Positions 18,202 through 27,055 of a DNA stretch of 64,000 nucleotides are shown piece by piece (the first letter of the stretch is position 1; every line of letters starts with the position of its first letter). The DNA comes from Flavobacterium celericrescens (GTDB lineage Bacteria; Bacteroidota; Bacteroidia; Flavobacteriales; Flavobacteriaceae): contig NZ_JAAJBV010000001.1 of assembly GCF_011392075.1 (NCBI RefSeq), forward strand, positions 434,001-498,000. Reading direction: 5' to 3'. A program made the position numbers and the translations under genes. The notes below the pieces were generated by a model. That model made no database searches, had not been told where the DNA came from, and saw nothing but the letters and a program-made list of their open reading frames with translations.

Positions 18202-19605
18202 TTAGTTGATTACAATATTATCAATTTGCATAGTTGTAGTTGGTCCACCAGTTCCGTTTCCAACGTATTCAAATACGAAGAAACCATTTCCAGTAATACC
18301 AGCAGGGATATTATAAACACCACTTGGAGTAAAGTTTGTTGGATATCCTGAAGGCAATCCAGGAGAAATTGTAAAACTTGAAGTGATGTCTGTTAATGTT
18401 GCAGTAGTAATCTGCGTGCCTGGAGTATAATTTGTAGTATAATATACTTTTAACACATTACCATTATGGAAACCAGCTTTACTTTCAAATGAGAAAGTAC
18501 TTGCTGCAGTCATGTCAACAGGAACAATAAACAATGTACGATTAGCTTCTGCAGTTCCACCAAAAGATGTCATTTGGATGTATTTGTTTCCACCAAAAGT
18601 TTTCACTTGCCAATATCTACTTCCTACCGCTGCATCATTGATGTATTTTGGAAAAATTTGTTGATTAGATGTAGTGTATGAAGTAAATGGCTCGTTTAAC
18701 GTTGCGTCATATACTATAGCAGAACCACCAATTGGAGGATTCATGTCGATAGTTAATCTTGGATTAGTTAAATTCACGTCATTTAACGTTCTAATCATAA
18801 ATTGGAAATCACTTCCGTATTTTGTTAAAACACCTCTAACTTTACCGTTCTCAGAAGGAATTGTATTTGCGGCGAATGTAGCAAATTCACTTACTCTAAC
18901 GATGATTTTGTTTCCAAATTCATCCGTAATTTCATTGTTTGTTGCGCCTCCTAAATCATTAGTTGCATCATAATATGTTTTACCAGCAAATGCATCAGTA
19001 AACTGAACCGCGTCAAACTCAATCAACATATTTAAATATTGATTGTTTTTAGCTTGAGTAATTGTTAAATGTTTAACGATGTCATTTTCGTCAACTTTTG
19101 TACAACCTCTGGTAATTACATTTTCGTATGCAACACCAGAAATTCTACCTACTTCGTCGTCTGAAGGATCGCCAATAGTTCCATTGTTATATAAAGCACC
19201 AATTTCTAATGAAGAAATTTGTGAATTATTATAAAAATATAAAGAATCCATTTTAATGAAAACTTTTCTTCCTGGTTCATATTTTGTATAAAGGTTATAA
19301 GCATCGATTGGCATCGTAAAACCTTTTGTACCATCAACAGAAACTAAAGAGATTGATTTGTAAAAATTTCCTCCTTCATCACTTGAAGTAACATAAGCTT
19401 CAATTATTTCTTCTACAGCAACATCAGTGTTTTGGTACATTTGAGTTGTAGAGGTTGCTAAAGCAGCTACATCTTGAACAGTTTTGTTTGCTGTTAAATC
19501 ATTACAGTCACCAGATAAGTTTGGTGTACCATAATCGTCGCCGTTAACACAACTTGTTAAAGTTGCAAATACAGCAGCGGTTAAGATTAATTTTAAATTT
19601 TTCAT
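18202..19605 (-). CDS. DUF5689 lipoprotein with C-terminal choice-of-anchor J-like domain
   Basis: A 467-residue surface lipoprotein: hydrophobic LILTAAVFATLTSC, lipobox Cys at about residue 19. Residues of about 40-290 fit DUF5689 (VEEIIEAYVTSSDEGGNFYK, the RISGVAYENVI and NGKVRGVLTKYGSDFQFMI strands), a domain that looks like the OB-fold modules of secreted nucleases. The last 150 residues repeat the choice-of-anchor J-like pattern (RYWQVKTFGGNKYIQMTSFGG, FSFESKAGFHNGNVLKVYYTTN) found in the next gene. It is the last gene of the TonB receptor operon, 5 bp after the preceding gene, and may act as its surface binding protein. Confidence 0.85.
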   Translation of the reverse strand: MKNLKLILTAAVFATLTSCVNGDDYGTPNLSGDCNDLTANKTVQDVAALATSTTQMYQNTDVAVEEIIEAYVTSSDEGGNFYKSISLVSVDGTKGFTMPIDAYNLYTKYEPGRKVFIKMDSLYFYNNSQISSLEIGALYNNGTIGDPSDDEVGRISGVAYENVITRGCTKVDENDIVKHLTITQAKNNQYLNMLIEFDAVQFTDAFAGKTYYDATNDLGGATNNEITDEFGNKIIVRVSEFATFAANTIPSENGKVRGVLTKYGSDFQFMIRTLNDVNLTNPRLTIDMNPPIGGSAIVYDATLNEPFTSYTTSNQQIFPKYINDAAVGSRYWQVKTFGGNKYIQMTSFGGTAEANRTLFIVPVDMTAASTFSFESKAGFHNGNVLKVYYTTNYTPGTQITTATLTDITSSFTISPGLPSGYPTNFTPSGVYNIPAGITGNGFFVFEYVGNGTGGPTTTMQIDNIVIN

Positions 19606-19610
19606 AGCTA

Positions 19611-20246
19611 TTAGTTTTTAACAATTTTAATGTTATCCAATTGACAAGTTGTAGTAACTCCAGATTTGCTTCCAGTGTATTTGAATGCAATTCTAACGTT
19701 GTCACTTTCATACGTACTTAAATCAATGTTTCCACTGCTAGTAAATACGTCATCAGCTGTTGGCGTAGCAAAAGTTAACGGTGTCCAGGTTGCAGTTGCA
19801 ATCCCAGCTGTAGTTCCATCATAATCTGTTGAAACATATGCTGTCATAGGATAGCCATTTGAAAATCTTGTTTTAGTTGCAAATGATAAAACTTCACCTG
19901 TTGAAGCAGTAAAATCTAAAGCTGGAGTAATTAACCAAGCCACATCATTTGTTCCAGTTGCTGAATAAAATGACGAAAATTCAGCATAGATATTGTCGTC
20001 AAATGTTCTAGCATGCCATAAACGCGTTGATAATGGCGTTGATGTTGATCCATTATAATTTACCCATCCTTCTAATGCAATTGCTACTTCATTTGAACCG
20101 CTTCCTGTTGGAGACGAAGAAAAACCTTCATTAAAAGCATAGTTGTAAACTGTTGGAATAACATAATCGTCATCTCCAACGCAACTTGTTAGTGTACTTG
20201 ATACAAGTCCTAACAAAAATATTGTTTTTAAAAATTTAATTTTCAT
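19611..20246 (-). CDS. Choice-of-anchor J domain lipoprotein
   Basis: A 211-residue lipoprotein: LKTIFLLGLVSSTLTSC then VGDDDY, lipobox Cys near residue 22. Almost the whole mature part is one choice-of-anchor J-like beta-sandwich (LWHARTFDDNIYAEFSSFY, WLITPALDFTASTGEVLSF, CQLDNIKIVKN). It resembles the C-terminal domain of the following DUF5689 protein, so the two probably arose from a common domain. It lies 11 bp after the TonB receptor stop, suggesting it helps capture the ligand of that receptor at the surface. Confidence 0.82.
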   Translation of the reverse strand: MKIKFLKTIFLLGLVSSTLTSCVGDDDYVIPTVYNYAFNEGFSSSPTGSGSNEVAIALEGWVNYNGSTSTPLSTRLWHARTFDDNIYAEFSSFYSATGTNDVAWLITPALDFTASTGEVLSFATKTRFSNGYPMTAYVSTDYDGTTAGIATATWTPLTFATPTADDVFTSSGNIDLSTYESDNVRIAFKYTGSKSGVTTTCQLDNIKIVKN

Positions 20247-20257
20247 AGAAAAATTTT

Positions 20258-23104
20258 TTAGAAGTTTATGTAGAAGTTAACAAAGAACGTTCTTCCATAT
20301 CCATAAAAATATTTAGAACCAAAAGAAGGTGTTCCGTTTGCTTGGTCAGCTTGTAAATCAGGGAAAGTTGCTTTTCTTGATTGTTCAAAACCACCTGTTT
20401 TATATTCAATATCAAATAAATTGTTTACAGATGCAAAGAAACCTACTGTATTACGATTTGCTTTACTAATTCTCCAAGATTTTCCACCTGTTAAGTTTAC
20501 TAATGTAAAACTGTCAAATTTTTCTTGTTTTAAAATGTCTCTAACAGTTTCTTGTGTTGCACCAGAATAATTATCTCCAGTTGAACTATCAATACTGAAG
20601 TTATCAGTTCTTAAAATACTTGCAATGTCAATATAACTATCGGCTAAGTAGTTCACATTTGCACCCACCCACCAGAAGTGAGGATCTCTATATTCTAAAC
20701 CAAAAGAAGCCGCTGTTTGAGGCATACCTGCTTGGTGATAATTTTTAAGATAAACAGTTCCAAAATCGGTTAATGAATTATTTCCAGCAGCAGCTAAAGC
20801 ATCATCGTTAGTTTTTAGTTTTGCATTATCTGAATAAATATATTGACCATAAGAAGCAGCAGCAGTAGCTTTAATAGTTGAAGTAATTTGATACTCTAAA
20901 CCTAGTTCAGCACCCATGTTTTGTTTGTCAATTCCGGTTACGATTTCACTTACAAATGTATCTTCATCACCACCATCTTCACCTCCTCCAATTCCTTCTC
21001 CGTAGAAGAATGAAATTTCAGTTGCATCATTAATTTTAGAATAGAATCCTGTTAAACGCGCTTTGAACTTAGGCGCTCTTAAGATATAACTTGCATCTGC
21101 ACTTGTAACGCTTTCGCTTTGTAAATCTGGAGTAATTACGTTGTTCATTCTAGCATTTGAAAAAGTATTTCTTAAGCTAGGTGCTTTTGTTTGGTATAAA
21201 CCGTTGAAATCTAAATAGTTTCTTCCGTTTAATTTATAAGTTATACCTCCTTTGAAACCGAAGTTTTCGAAAGTTACGCTTTTTCCTTTTCCAAATGAAT
21301 TGTCTGCATAAATACCATTTCTATATAAACCTTCTCTTTGGTATTCTGATCTAGAAAAAGATTGCGCTAAATAGAAATCGGCTTTATCATATGAAAATTT
21401 GAACTGTGTAAATCCGTCAAATGTTAATGCGTGTAATAAATAATTGTACCCATAAGTATCACCTTCAACAACTTGTCTGTTTGGATTGTTTAAGTCAGAC
21501 TGAGCCGCATCTCCTGTATAGAAAGCATCAATATCAGAAAAATATTGACCACCTAATAAATCTAATAAATTTTGGAAATTATGAGAACGTAATTTTCTAA
21601 CATTAACACCAGCATTTAAGCTAATGTTGTCTGATAAACTTGAGTTAATAATTGAATTAGCATTCAATAAATTATCATCTGTTCTGTCTTCATACAATAC
21701 ATAAATACTTCTTCCTGCAAAGGCACTATTTTGATTGGCCATATACATAGCATTCCAGTCAATTTGTGAATGAGTTTTGAAATAATTTTCTGCATTTTGA
21801 GCATCTAAATTTTGGTATAATGGAGTTACACCATCTGCTTCAAATAATTGATTTCCAGCATCATCATATACAAAATCATCCCATAAAGAAGGTTGATTAG
21901 CATAATAACTCGGTAAATTTCTGTAGTAAGTTGGGTCAGGATTGTTACCCAATTGATAATCTAATCTTGAGTTTCCAATAGATCCTGTTTGGAAAGCAAC
22001 ATTAGTATTTAAGTTTGTTTTTTCAGATAACTTCCAGTAGTGAGATAACATTACCATTGGCTCTTCAATGTCTTTATCTCTAGAATTACGTTTTTTTCCG
22101 TTTTGCCATCCCCAATAAGAGTTATATTTAACTCCCATTAAATCATTAACTTCTTTAGTATTTGGAGATGTTTTTCCTCTACTGTTTTGAGCATACATAG
22201 CAGTTAAATTCAAACTATGTTTGTCGTTAAATTTTTTCTCAACACTTGCAAATAATGAATTTGCGCCATAATCTGTACCTTCAAAGTAACCTTCTTGAGC
22301 CCATCTTCTTGAACCAGAAACTACAAACGCCCATCCGTCTTTATCCATTCCTGAAGCATGTGTTCCCATCATTCTCCAGCTGTAGTTTGTGTTTGTTCCA
22401 GACATAGAGATTCTTGTTCCTGGACGGTAAAAAGAAGCTCTTGTGTTGATTTCTTGTGTTCCTAATGCGCCACCAAAAGTATAATCTGAAGGAGCAGAAC
22501 CCATTGTAAATTCTTGATTTCTAGTAGCATCATTCAAACCTCCCCAGTTACTCCATTGAGGTCTTCCATCATATAATTTGTTCATTACAATACCATTAAT
22601 CATAGTGGTACCATATTCGTTGTCTAAACCTCTAATTCTAAAACGAGCTTGTCCCCAGTTGAATGCAGCAGCTTGTTGATAAGTATCACGAGTAGCTTGA
22701 AGCAATCCCGAAGTACTTTCAGATCCACTGTTGTCATCTCCTAAGTCGTTTTCTGTAATAGTTACTAAACTTAATTGTTGCTCAGAAGTAATATCTTCTT
22801 CTAATACAACAACTCCTAAATCCATTGTTTGTCCGTTAGATGGTTCTAACATAAAAGTCTGTTGGCTGTATCCTGTAGATTTAACTACTAATACTTGGTC
22901 TCCAGCAGGAATAGTTTGAAATACAAAATTTCCGTCAATATCTGTAAGGGCAGATTGGTTGGTGCTTTGAATAGTAGCAACAACATTTTGTAATGGTTTT
23001 TGACTTTTAGCATCGATAACCTTACCTTTTAAGGCTGGATTTTGCTGTGCAAAAACAAAAACAGCTTGCAACACTAGTAAAGTGCTTAATACAAGTTTTT
23101 TCAT
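20258..23104 (-). CDS. TonB-dependent outer-membrane receptor
   Basis: A 948-residue receptor with a signal peptide, an N-terminal CarboxypepD_reg-like domain (GKVIDAKSQKPLQNVVATI to STGYSQQTF, about residues 25-100), a plug domain (FRIRGLDNEYGTTMINGIVM) and a 22-strand-type beta-barrel ending in an aromatic residue (FFVNFYINF). It imports its substrate across the outer membrane using TonB energy. It heads an operon with two surface lipoproteins and is divergent from a secreted EEP phosphodiesterase gene. No SusD partner is present, so it is not a standard polysaccharide system; the substrate may be a nucleic acid product or phosphate ester (inference). Confidence 0.92.
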   Translation of the reverse strand: MKKLVLSTLLVLQAVFVFAQQNPALKGKVIDAKSQKPLQNVVATIQSTNQSALTDIDGNFVFQTIPAGDQVLVVKSTGYSQQTFMLEPSNGQTMDLGVVVLEEDITSEQQLSLVTITENDLGDDNSGSESTSGLLQATRDTYQQAAAFNWGQARFRIRGLDNEYGTTMINGIVMNKLYDGRPQWSNWGGLNDATRNQEFTMGSAPSDYTFGGALGTQEINTRASFYRPGTRISMSGTNTNYSWRMMGTHASGMDKDGWAFVVSGSRRWAQEGYFEGTDYGANSLFASVEKKFNDKHSLNLTAMYAQNSRGKTSPNTKEVNDLMGVKYNSYWGWQNGKKRNSRDKDIEEPMVMLSHYWKLSEKTNLNTNVAFQTGSIGNSRLDYQLGNNPDPTYYRNLPSYYANQPSLWDDFVYDDAGNQLFEADGVTPLYQNLDAQNAENYFKTHSQIDWNAMYMANQNSAFAGRSIYVLYEDRTDDNLLNANSIINSSLSDNISLNAGVNVRKLRSHNFQNLLDLLGGQYFSDIDAFYTGDAAQSDLNNPNRQVVEGDTYGYNYLLHALTFDGFTQFKFSYDKADFYLAQSFSRSEYQREGLYRNGIYADNSFGKGKSVTFENFGFKGGITYKLNGRNYLDFNGLYQTKAPSLRNTFSNARMNNVITPDLQSESVTSADASYILRAPKFKARLTGFYSKINDATEISFFYGEGIGGGEDGGDEDTFVSEIVTGIDKQNMGAELGLEYQITSTIKATAAASYGQYIYSDNAKLKTNDDALAAAGNNSLTDFGTVYLKNYHQAGMPQTAASFGLEYRDPHFWWVGANVNYLADSYIDIASILRTDNFSIDSSTGDNYSGATQETVRDILKQEKFDSFTLVNLTGGKSWRISKANRNTVGFFASVNNLFDIEYKTGGFEQSRKATFPDLQADQANGTPSFGSKYFYGYGRTFFVNFYINF

Positions 23105-23162
23105 AAAGAATATTAAAATTAATACTAATTTAATGTTAAGACGTTAAAAACTTAACAGCCTA

Positions 23163-23170
23163 CAAATGTA
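23163..23170 (-). promoter_or_regulatory. Putative -7 motif for the TonB receptor operon
   Basis: TACATTTG on the minus strand, 58 bp upstream of the receptor start, in the 139-bp divergent region. Confidence 0.55.
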
Positions 23171-23190
23171 TAACATTTAATAATATTATT

Positions 23191-23198
23191 TACCTTTG
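23191..23198 (+). promoter_or_regulatory. Putative -7 motif for the EEP gene
   Basis: TACCTTTG on the plus strand, 45 bp upstream of the start at 23244. It is 20 bp from the opposing motif for the TonB operon, so the two promoters are close enough to be controlled together. Confidence 0.55.
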
Positions 23199-23243
23199 GC
23201 ACCCAATTTGTGTTAAACTTGATAATAATATAACATACATTTT

Positions 23244-24359
23244 ATGAAAATTAAGCATTCAATCGCCCTATTTATTGTGATTTTATCAATAAGCAATGCT
23301 TTTGCTCAAGATAAAAAATTTAAAGTGCATACGGTGGCATTTTACAATTTCGAAAATTTATTTGATACGATAAATGACCCAGATACTTATGATGAAGAAT
23401 ATACACCTGCTGAAGGATGGACGTTAAAAAATTATAAGAAAAAACTTGATAACTTAAGCAGAGTACTTATTGAACTAGGAACAAGTGAAAGTCAAAAGAA
23501 TTCTCCAGTTATTATTGGTGCCTGTGAAATTGAAAACAGAAGAGTTTTAGAAGATTTAGTAAAACATCCTACTTTAATCAATAAAGGTTATAAAGTAGTA
23601 CATTTTGATTCTCCAGACAAACGTGGTATCGATGTTGGGTTTCTATACCAAGAAAAACATTTTCAACCTACAAGTTACATAAATGTGCCTTTATATATTT
23701 ATGAAAGCGAAACCGTTTCTGATAAAAAAGACAAAAAAGAAGAAGAAGAGGTAGAAGAAAATGTTAACTACGATAAAAAAACAAAGCGTATTTATACTCG
23801 TGACCAACTTTTAGTAACAGGTTTATTAGATGGTGAAGAAATCAATATAATTGTAAATCACTGGCCATCTCGTTCTGGTGGAGAGAAAAAAAGTAGCCCA
23901 TATAGAGAAGCTGCTGGTAGATTAAACAGAAAAATTATGGATTCTATCATTAAAATCAATCCCAATGCTAAAATCATTACAATGGGAGATTTAAATGATG
24001 GCTCTTATAATAAAAGCGTTAAACAAGGAATTGGTGCGAAACTTAAAAAAGAAGAACTAAAAAAACCTGCGGATATTTTTAATCCATTTGAACAAATGGC
24101 AAAAGATGGTCATGCAACTTTGTTTTACAGAGATTCTGGTGATATTTTTGACCAAATTATGGTAAGCGAAGAATTTATCCCGAAAGACAAAAACGACTAT
24201 TCAACATTCAAATATTGGAAAGCAGGAATTTACAACAAACCTTTCTTAATCCAAAAAACAGGACAATATAAAGGCTATCCGTTGCGTAATCAAAATGGCG
24301 TTCCAGGGTTTTCAGATCACTTCCCGGTCTATATTTATTTAGTACAAGAAGTAAAATAA
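23244..24359 (+). CDS. Secreted endonuclease/exonuclease/phosphatase (EEP) family protein
   Basis: A 371-residue exported enzyme (signal peptide ending AFAQ at residue 22). EEP-fold motifs are visible: VAFYNFENLFD near residue 31, NHWPSRSGGEKKSSPYREAAG, the metal-binding MGDLNDGSYN and the terminal GFSDHFPVYIYL with the catalytic His. These enzymes cut phosphodiester bonds in DNA, RNA or phospholipid headgroups. A lysine/glutamate-rich loop (DKKDKKEEEEVEEN) lies near residue 160. Being divergent from a TonB receptor with DUF5689 partner fits extracellular nucleic acid breakdown, though the substrate is not proven. Confidence 0.88.
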   Translation: MKIKHSIALFIVILSISNAFAQDKKFKVHTVAFYNFENLFDTINDPDTYDEEYTPAEGWTLKNYKKKLDNLSRVLIELGTSESQKNSPVIIGACEIENRRVLEDLVKHPTLINKGYKVVHFDSPDKRGIDVGFLYQEKHFQPTSYINVPLYIYESETVSDKKDKKEEEEVEENVNYDKKTKRIYTRDQLLVTGLLDGEEINIIVNHWPSRSGGEKKSSPYREAAGRLNRKIMDSIIKINPNAKIITMGDLNDGSYNKSVKQGIGAKLKKEELKKPADIFNPFEQMAKDGHATLFYRDSGDIFDQIMVSEEFIPKDKNDYSTFKYWKAGIYNKPFLIQKTGQYKGYPLRNQNGVPGFSDHFPVYIYLVQEVK

Positions 24360-24375
24360 AATATTTTATAAAGTT

Positions 24376-24412
24376 AAAAAGGTTAGTTGCTTAAATTGCA
24401 GCTAACCTTTTT
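24376..24412 (+). terminator. Terminator after the EEP gene
   Basis: AAAAAGGTTAG ... CTAACCTTTTT stem with inner TGC/GCA pairing, 17 bp after the stop. Confidence 0.85.
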
Positions 24413-24447
24413 CTTTTTCTGTAACTTTACATTTTAATATTTAAAAA

Positions 24448-24987
24448 ATGGGAATAGCTAAACCGTTCAACTTACAAAAGTGGATTAAAGAAAATAAGGC
24501 GTTACTTCAACCACCTGTAAGTAACAAAAATTTATATGTGGAATCTGACGATTATATCGTAATGATTGTAGGTGGACCAAATGCCCGAAAAGACTACCAC
24601 TATAACGAAACCGAAGAATTATTTTACCAATTAAAAGGTGAAATAACTGTTTATATTCAAGAAGATGGACAAAAGAAAGCGATGAAGCTTTCGGAAGGCG
24701 ACATGTATTTGCACCCTGCTAAAGTGCCACATTCACCAGCAAGAACAGAAGGTTCGGTAGGTTTGGTAATTGAAAGGAAGCGCGCTGGAAAAGGTTTCAA
24801 CGATGGCTTACTTTGGTTTTGCGACAACTGCAATCATAAATTACACGAAGTCTATTTTGAATTGCATAACATTGAAAAAGATTTTCTACCGCATTTCCAA
24901 GATTTTTATAATTCAGAAGAAAAAAGAACATGTAAACAATGTGGTACTGTAATGGAAACAAATCCTAAGTTCACAATTAAGAAATAA
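24448..24987 (+). CDS. nbaC: 3-Hydroxyanthranilate 3,4-dioxygenase
   Basis: A 179-residue cupin enzyme that opens the ring of 3-hydroxyanthranilate in tryptophan breakdown or NAD synthesis by the kynurenine route. Ferrous ligands H51, E57 and H95 and substrate residues R47 and R99 occupy the positions known from the Ralstonia enzyme. The C-terminal rubredoxin-like iron site of the bacterial form is complete (C125, C128, C162, C165). No other kynurenine-pathway gene lies next to it here; the downstream gene is an ALDH7-type dehydrogenase. A TAACTTTA element at 24422-24429 may serve as promoter. Confidence 0.95.
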   Translation: MGIAKPFNLQKWIKENKALLQPPVSNKNLYVESDDYIVMIVGGPNARKDYHYNETEELFYQLKGEITVYIQEDGQKKAMKLSEGDMYLHPAKVPHSPARTEGSVGLVIERKRAGKGFNDGLLWFCDNCNHKLHEVYFELHNIEKDFLPHFQDFYNSEEKRTCKQCGTVMETNPKFTIKK

Positions 24988-25030
24988 TCGCTACGTAACA
25001 TAAGCAACATTCTATTTAAAATATATTTTT

Positions 25031-25038
25031 TACATTTG
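25031..25038 (+). promoter_or_regulatory. Putative -7 motif of the aldehyde dehydrogenase gene
   Basis: TACATTTG, 36 bp upstream of the start at 25075; the -33 position is only AT-rich. Confidence 0.5.
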
Positions 25039-25074
25039 TGAAAATTTAACAAAAACCGAAAAAAAAGTTATAAA

Positions 25075-26625
25075 ATGATATCTGAAGCAGCAATTCAATT
25101 TGGTATGCAAGAAGCTTTGCAACAATTAGGCATTAAAGAAATTAACGAAGGAACATCAACAGGTTCTAAGTGGTTTTCTAACGGAAAAATTATCGAATCA
25201 TACTCGCCAGCAACAGGAGATTTGATTGGAAAAGTAAAATCTTCAACAAAAGAAGATTACGAAACAGCTATGAGTGCTGCAGAAGAAGCTTTCAAAACAT
25301 GGCGTTTGGTTCCAGCTCCAAAAAGAGGGGAAATCGTGCGTCAAATGGGAGAAGAATTGCGTAAACACAAAGAAGCATTAGGAAAATTAGTGTCTTTTGA
25401 AATGGGTAAATCGTATCAAGAAGGTCTTGGAGAAGTTCAAGAAATGATTGATATCTGTGATTTCGCAGTAGGTTTATCTCGTCAATTACACGGATTAACG
25501 ATGCACTCGGAGCGTCCAATGCACAGAATGTATGAGCAATGGCATCCGTTTGGAATTGTTGGAATCATTTCAGCTTTCAACTTCCCGGTAGCAGTTTGGT
25601 CTTGGAACACAATGTTAGCTTGGATTTGTGGTGATGTTTGTATTTGGAAACCAAGTTCAAAAACGCCTTTGTGTGGTGTGGCTTGTCAAAACATCATTCA
25701 AACGGTATTAGAAAGAAACAATTTACCAGAAGGAATCAGCTGTTTAGTAGTAGGTAACGAGTCTGGAGATTTAATCAATAATGACAAACGTATTCCATTA
25801 GTATCGTTTACAGGTTCTACAAGAATTGGTCGTCACGTATCAAAAACTGTGGCTGAGCGTTTTGGAAACACTATCTTAGAATTAGGTGGAAACAACGCAA
25901 TTATCGTTTCTAAAGAAGCCGATTTATCAATGGTATTGGTAGGAGCAGTATTTGGAGCGGTAGGAACAGCAGGTCAACGTTGTACATCAACTCGTAGATT
26001 AATTGTTCACGAAAGTGTTTACGATAAAACATTAGACGTTTTAGCAAAAGCATATGCTCAGTTAAAAATTGGAAATCCATTGGATGCTAACAATCACGTA
26101 GGTCCACTTATCGATAAAGGTGCAGTTCAAGATTACTTAAACGCTATCGAAAAAGCAAAAGCAGAAGGCGGAAGAGTAATTGTAGAAGGTGGTGTTTTAG
26201 AAGGAAAAGGATACGAAAGTGGTTGTTATGTAAAACCATGTATTATCGAAGCGAAAAACGAATTTGAAATTGTACAACACGAAACATTCGCTCCAGTTTT
26301 ATATGTAATGAAATATAGCACAATTGAAGAAGCTATTGCAATGCAAAATGCAGTTCCTCAAGGATTATCTTCTTCTATCTTTACCAACAACATGAGAGAA
26401 ATGGAATTATTCCTTTCTGCTGCGGGTTCTGATTGTGGTATTGCTAACGTAAACATTGGAACTTCTGGTGCTGAGATTGGTGGTGCTTTTGGTGGTGAAA
26501 AAGAAACAGGTGGTGGCCGTGAATCAGGTTCTGATGCATGGAAAGCATATATGAGAAGACAAACGAATACAATTAACTACGGAACAGCGTTACCGTTGGC
26601 TCAAGGTATTAAGTTTGATTTTTAA
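25075..26625 (+). CDS. ALDH7-family aldehyde dehydrogenase (L-piperidine-6-carboxylate / aminoadipate semialdehyde type)
   Basis: A 516-residue NAD(P)-dependent aldehyde dehydrogenase. The general base E269 (ILELGGNN) and catalytic C303 (TAGQRCTSTRR) are in place. The overall pattern, including MHRMYEQWHPFGIVGIISAF, ANVNIGTSGAEIGGAFGGEK and KAYMRRQTNTINYG, is that of the ALDH7/antiquitin group, whose bacterial members (AmaB) oxidise alpha-aminoadipate semialdehyde in lysine breakdown. It is not the ALDH8 type expected for 2-aminomuconate semialdehyde, so pathway linkage to the dioxygenase next to it is uncertain. Confidence 0.9.
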   Translation: MISEAAIQFGMQEALQQLGIKEINEGTSTGSKWFSNGKIIESYSPATGDLIGKVKSSTKEDYETAMSAAEEAFKTWRLVPAPKRGEIVRQMGEELRKHKEALGKLVSFEMGKSYQEGLGEVQEMIDICDFAVGLSRQLHGLTMHSERPMHRMYEQWHPFGIVGIISAFNFPVAVWSWNTMLAWICGDVCIWKPSSKTPLCGVACQNIIQTVLERNNLPEGISCLVVGNESGDLINNDKRIPLVSFTGSTRIGRHVSKTVAERFGNTILELGGNNAIIVSKEADLSMVLVGAVFGAVGTAGQRCTSTRRLIVHESVYDKTLDVLAKAYAQLKIGNPLDANNHVGPLIDKGAVQDYLNAIEKAKAEGGRVIVEGGVLEGKGYESGCYVKPCIIEAKNEFEIVQHETFAPVLYVMKYSTIEEAIAMQNAVPQGLSSSIFTNNMREMELFLSAAGSDCGIANVNIGTSGAEIGGAFGGEKETGGGRESGSDAWKAYMRRQTNTINYGTALPLAQGIKFDF

Positions 26626-26629
26626 AATA

Positions 26630-26666
26630 AGTGATTAGTGAAAAGTAATTAGTGATTAGTTACTTT
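26630..26666. repeat. AGTGATTAGT-type intergenic repeat, one arm
   Basis: Starts 5 bp after the dehydrogenase stop. It contains AGTGATTAGTGAAAAGTAAT and AGTGATTAGTTAC, the same words as in the arms around the four-helix-bundle genes (58800, 59192). Only a trace of an opposite arm follows. Confidence 0.75.
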
Positions 26667-26676
26667 TTGGATATAG

Positions 26677-26712
26677 AAAACCCTGTAAAATTTGATTTTT
26701 GCAGGGTTTTTT
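26677..26712 (+). terminator. Terminator after the aldehyde dehydrogenase gene
   Basis: AAAACCCTG ... CAGGGTTTTTT stem. A closely similar AAACCCC...GCAGGGTTTTT hairpin is found at 30784-30816. Confidence 0.8.
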
Positions 26713-26953
26713 GTTTGTAATTTTGTTTGTTTTAATTTAGAACCACGCGAAAGGATTCGCGAGGGACAGTAGGATACAAAACAGCCCATTTAACCAAATT
26801 AATTCCTTTATCATTAAGTGCAATTGAAAAAAGAAAGCCAATATCAAGAAGCAATTAATCTTTGATATTGGCTCCGATAAAGAACTAATAGAAATTGCAA
26901 AAAGCAAAGGTCTTTTATAAAATCATTATTTTGTCATTCCAAGTATTTACTCA
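26713..26953. other. Gene-free stretch with repeat and possible ORF debris
   Basis: Together with its flanks this is a 430-bp gap (26626-27055). It holds the dispersed 22-mer at 26740, a 12-bp inverted repeat (AGCCAATATCAA 26836-26847, TTGATATTGGCT 26862-26873), and a short open reading segment ending at about 26920 (FDIGSDKELIEIAKSKGLL then stop) that looks like the tail of a lost gene with a frameshift before it. No intact gene is seen. Confidence 0.5.
26740..26761 (+). repeat. 22-bp dispersed repeat, copy A (inverted relative to copy B)
   Basis: GAACCACGCGAAAGGATTCG followed by CG. The exact reverse complement is at 30588-30609, so the two copies bracket the RCC1 region as inverted repeats 3.8 kb apart. 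It has an internal palindrome (CGCGAA / TTCGCG). Confidence 0.9.
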
Positions 26954-27055
26954 CTTGTCATTCCGAGCTTGCTAGGAATCTCCTAAACCTAGGCACACCA
27001 CTAAACGCCGTTTAGTCCACAACCCGTAACTCGTAACCTGAAACCTGAAAACTTT

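Noticed and set aside
24448..26625. A kynurenine breakdown operon formed by the dioxygenase and the dehydrogenase
   Set aside because: The dehydrogenase has ALDH7 features rather than those of 2-aminomuconate semialdehyde dehydrogenase, and it has its own promoter motif; no other pathway gene is adjacent.
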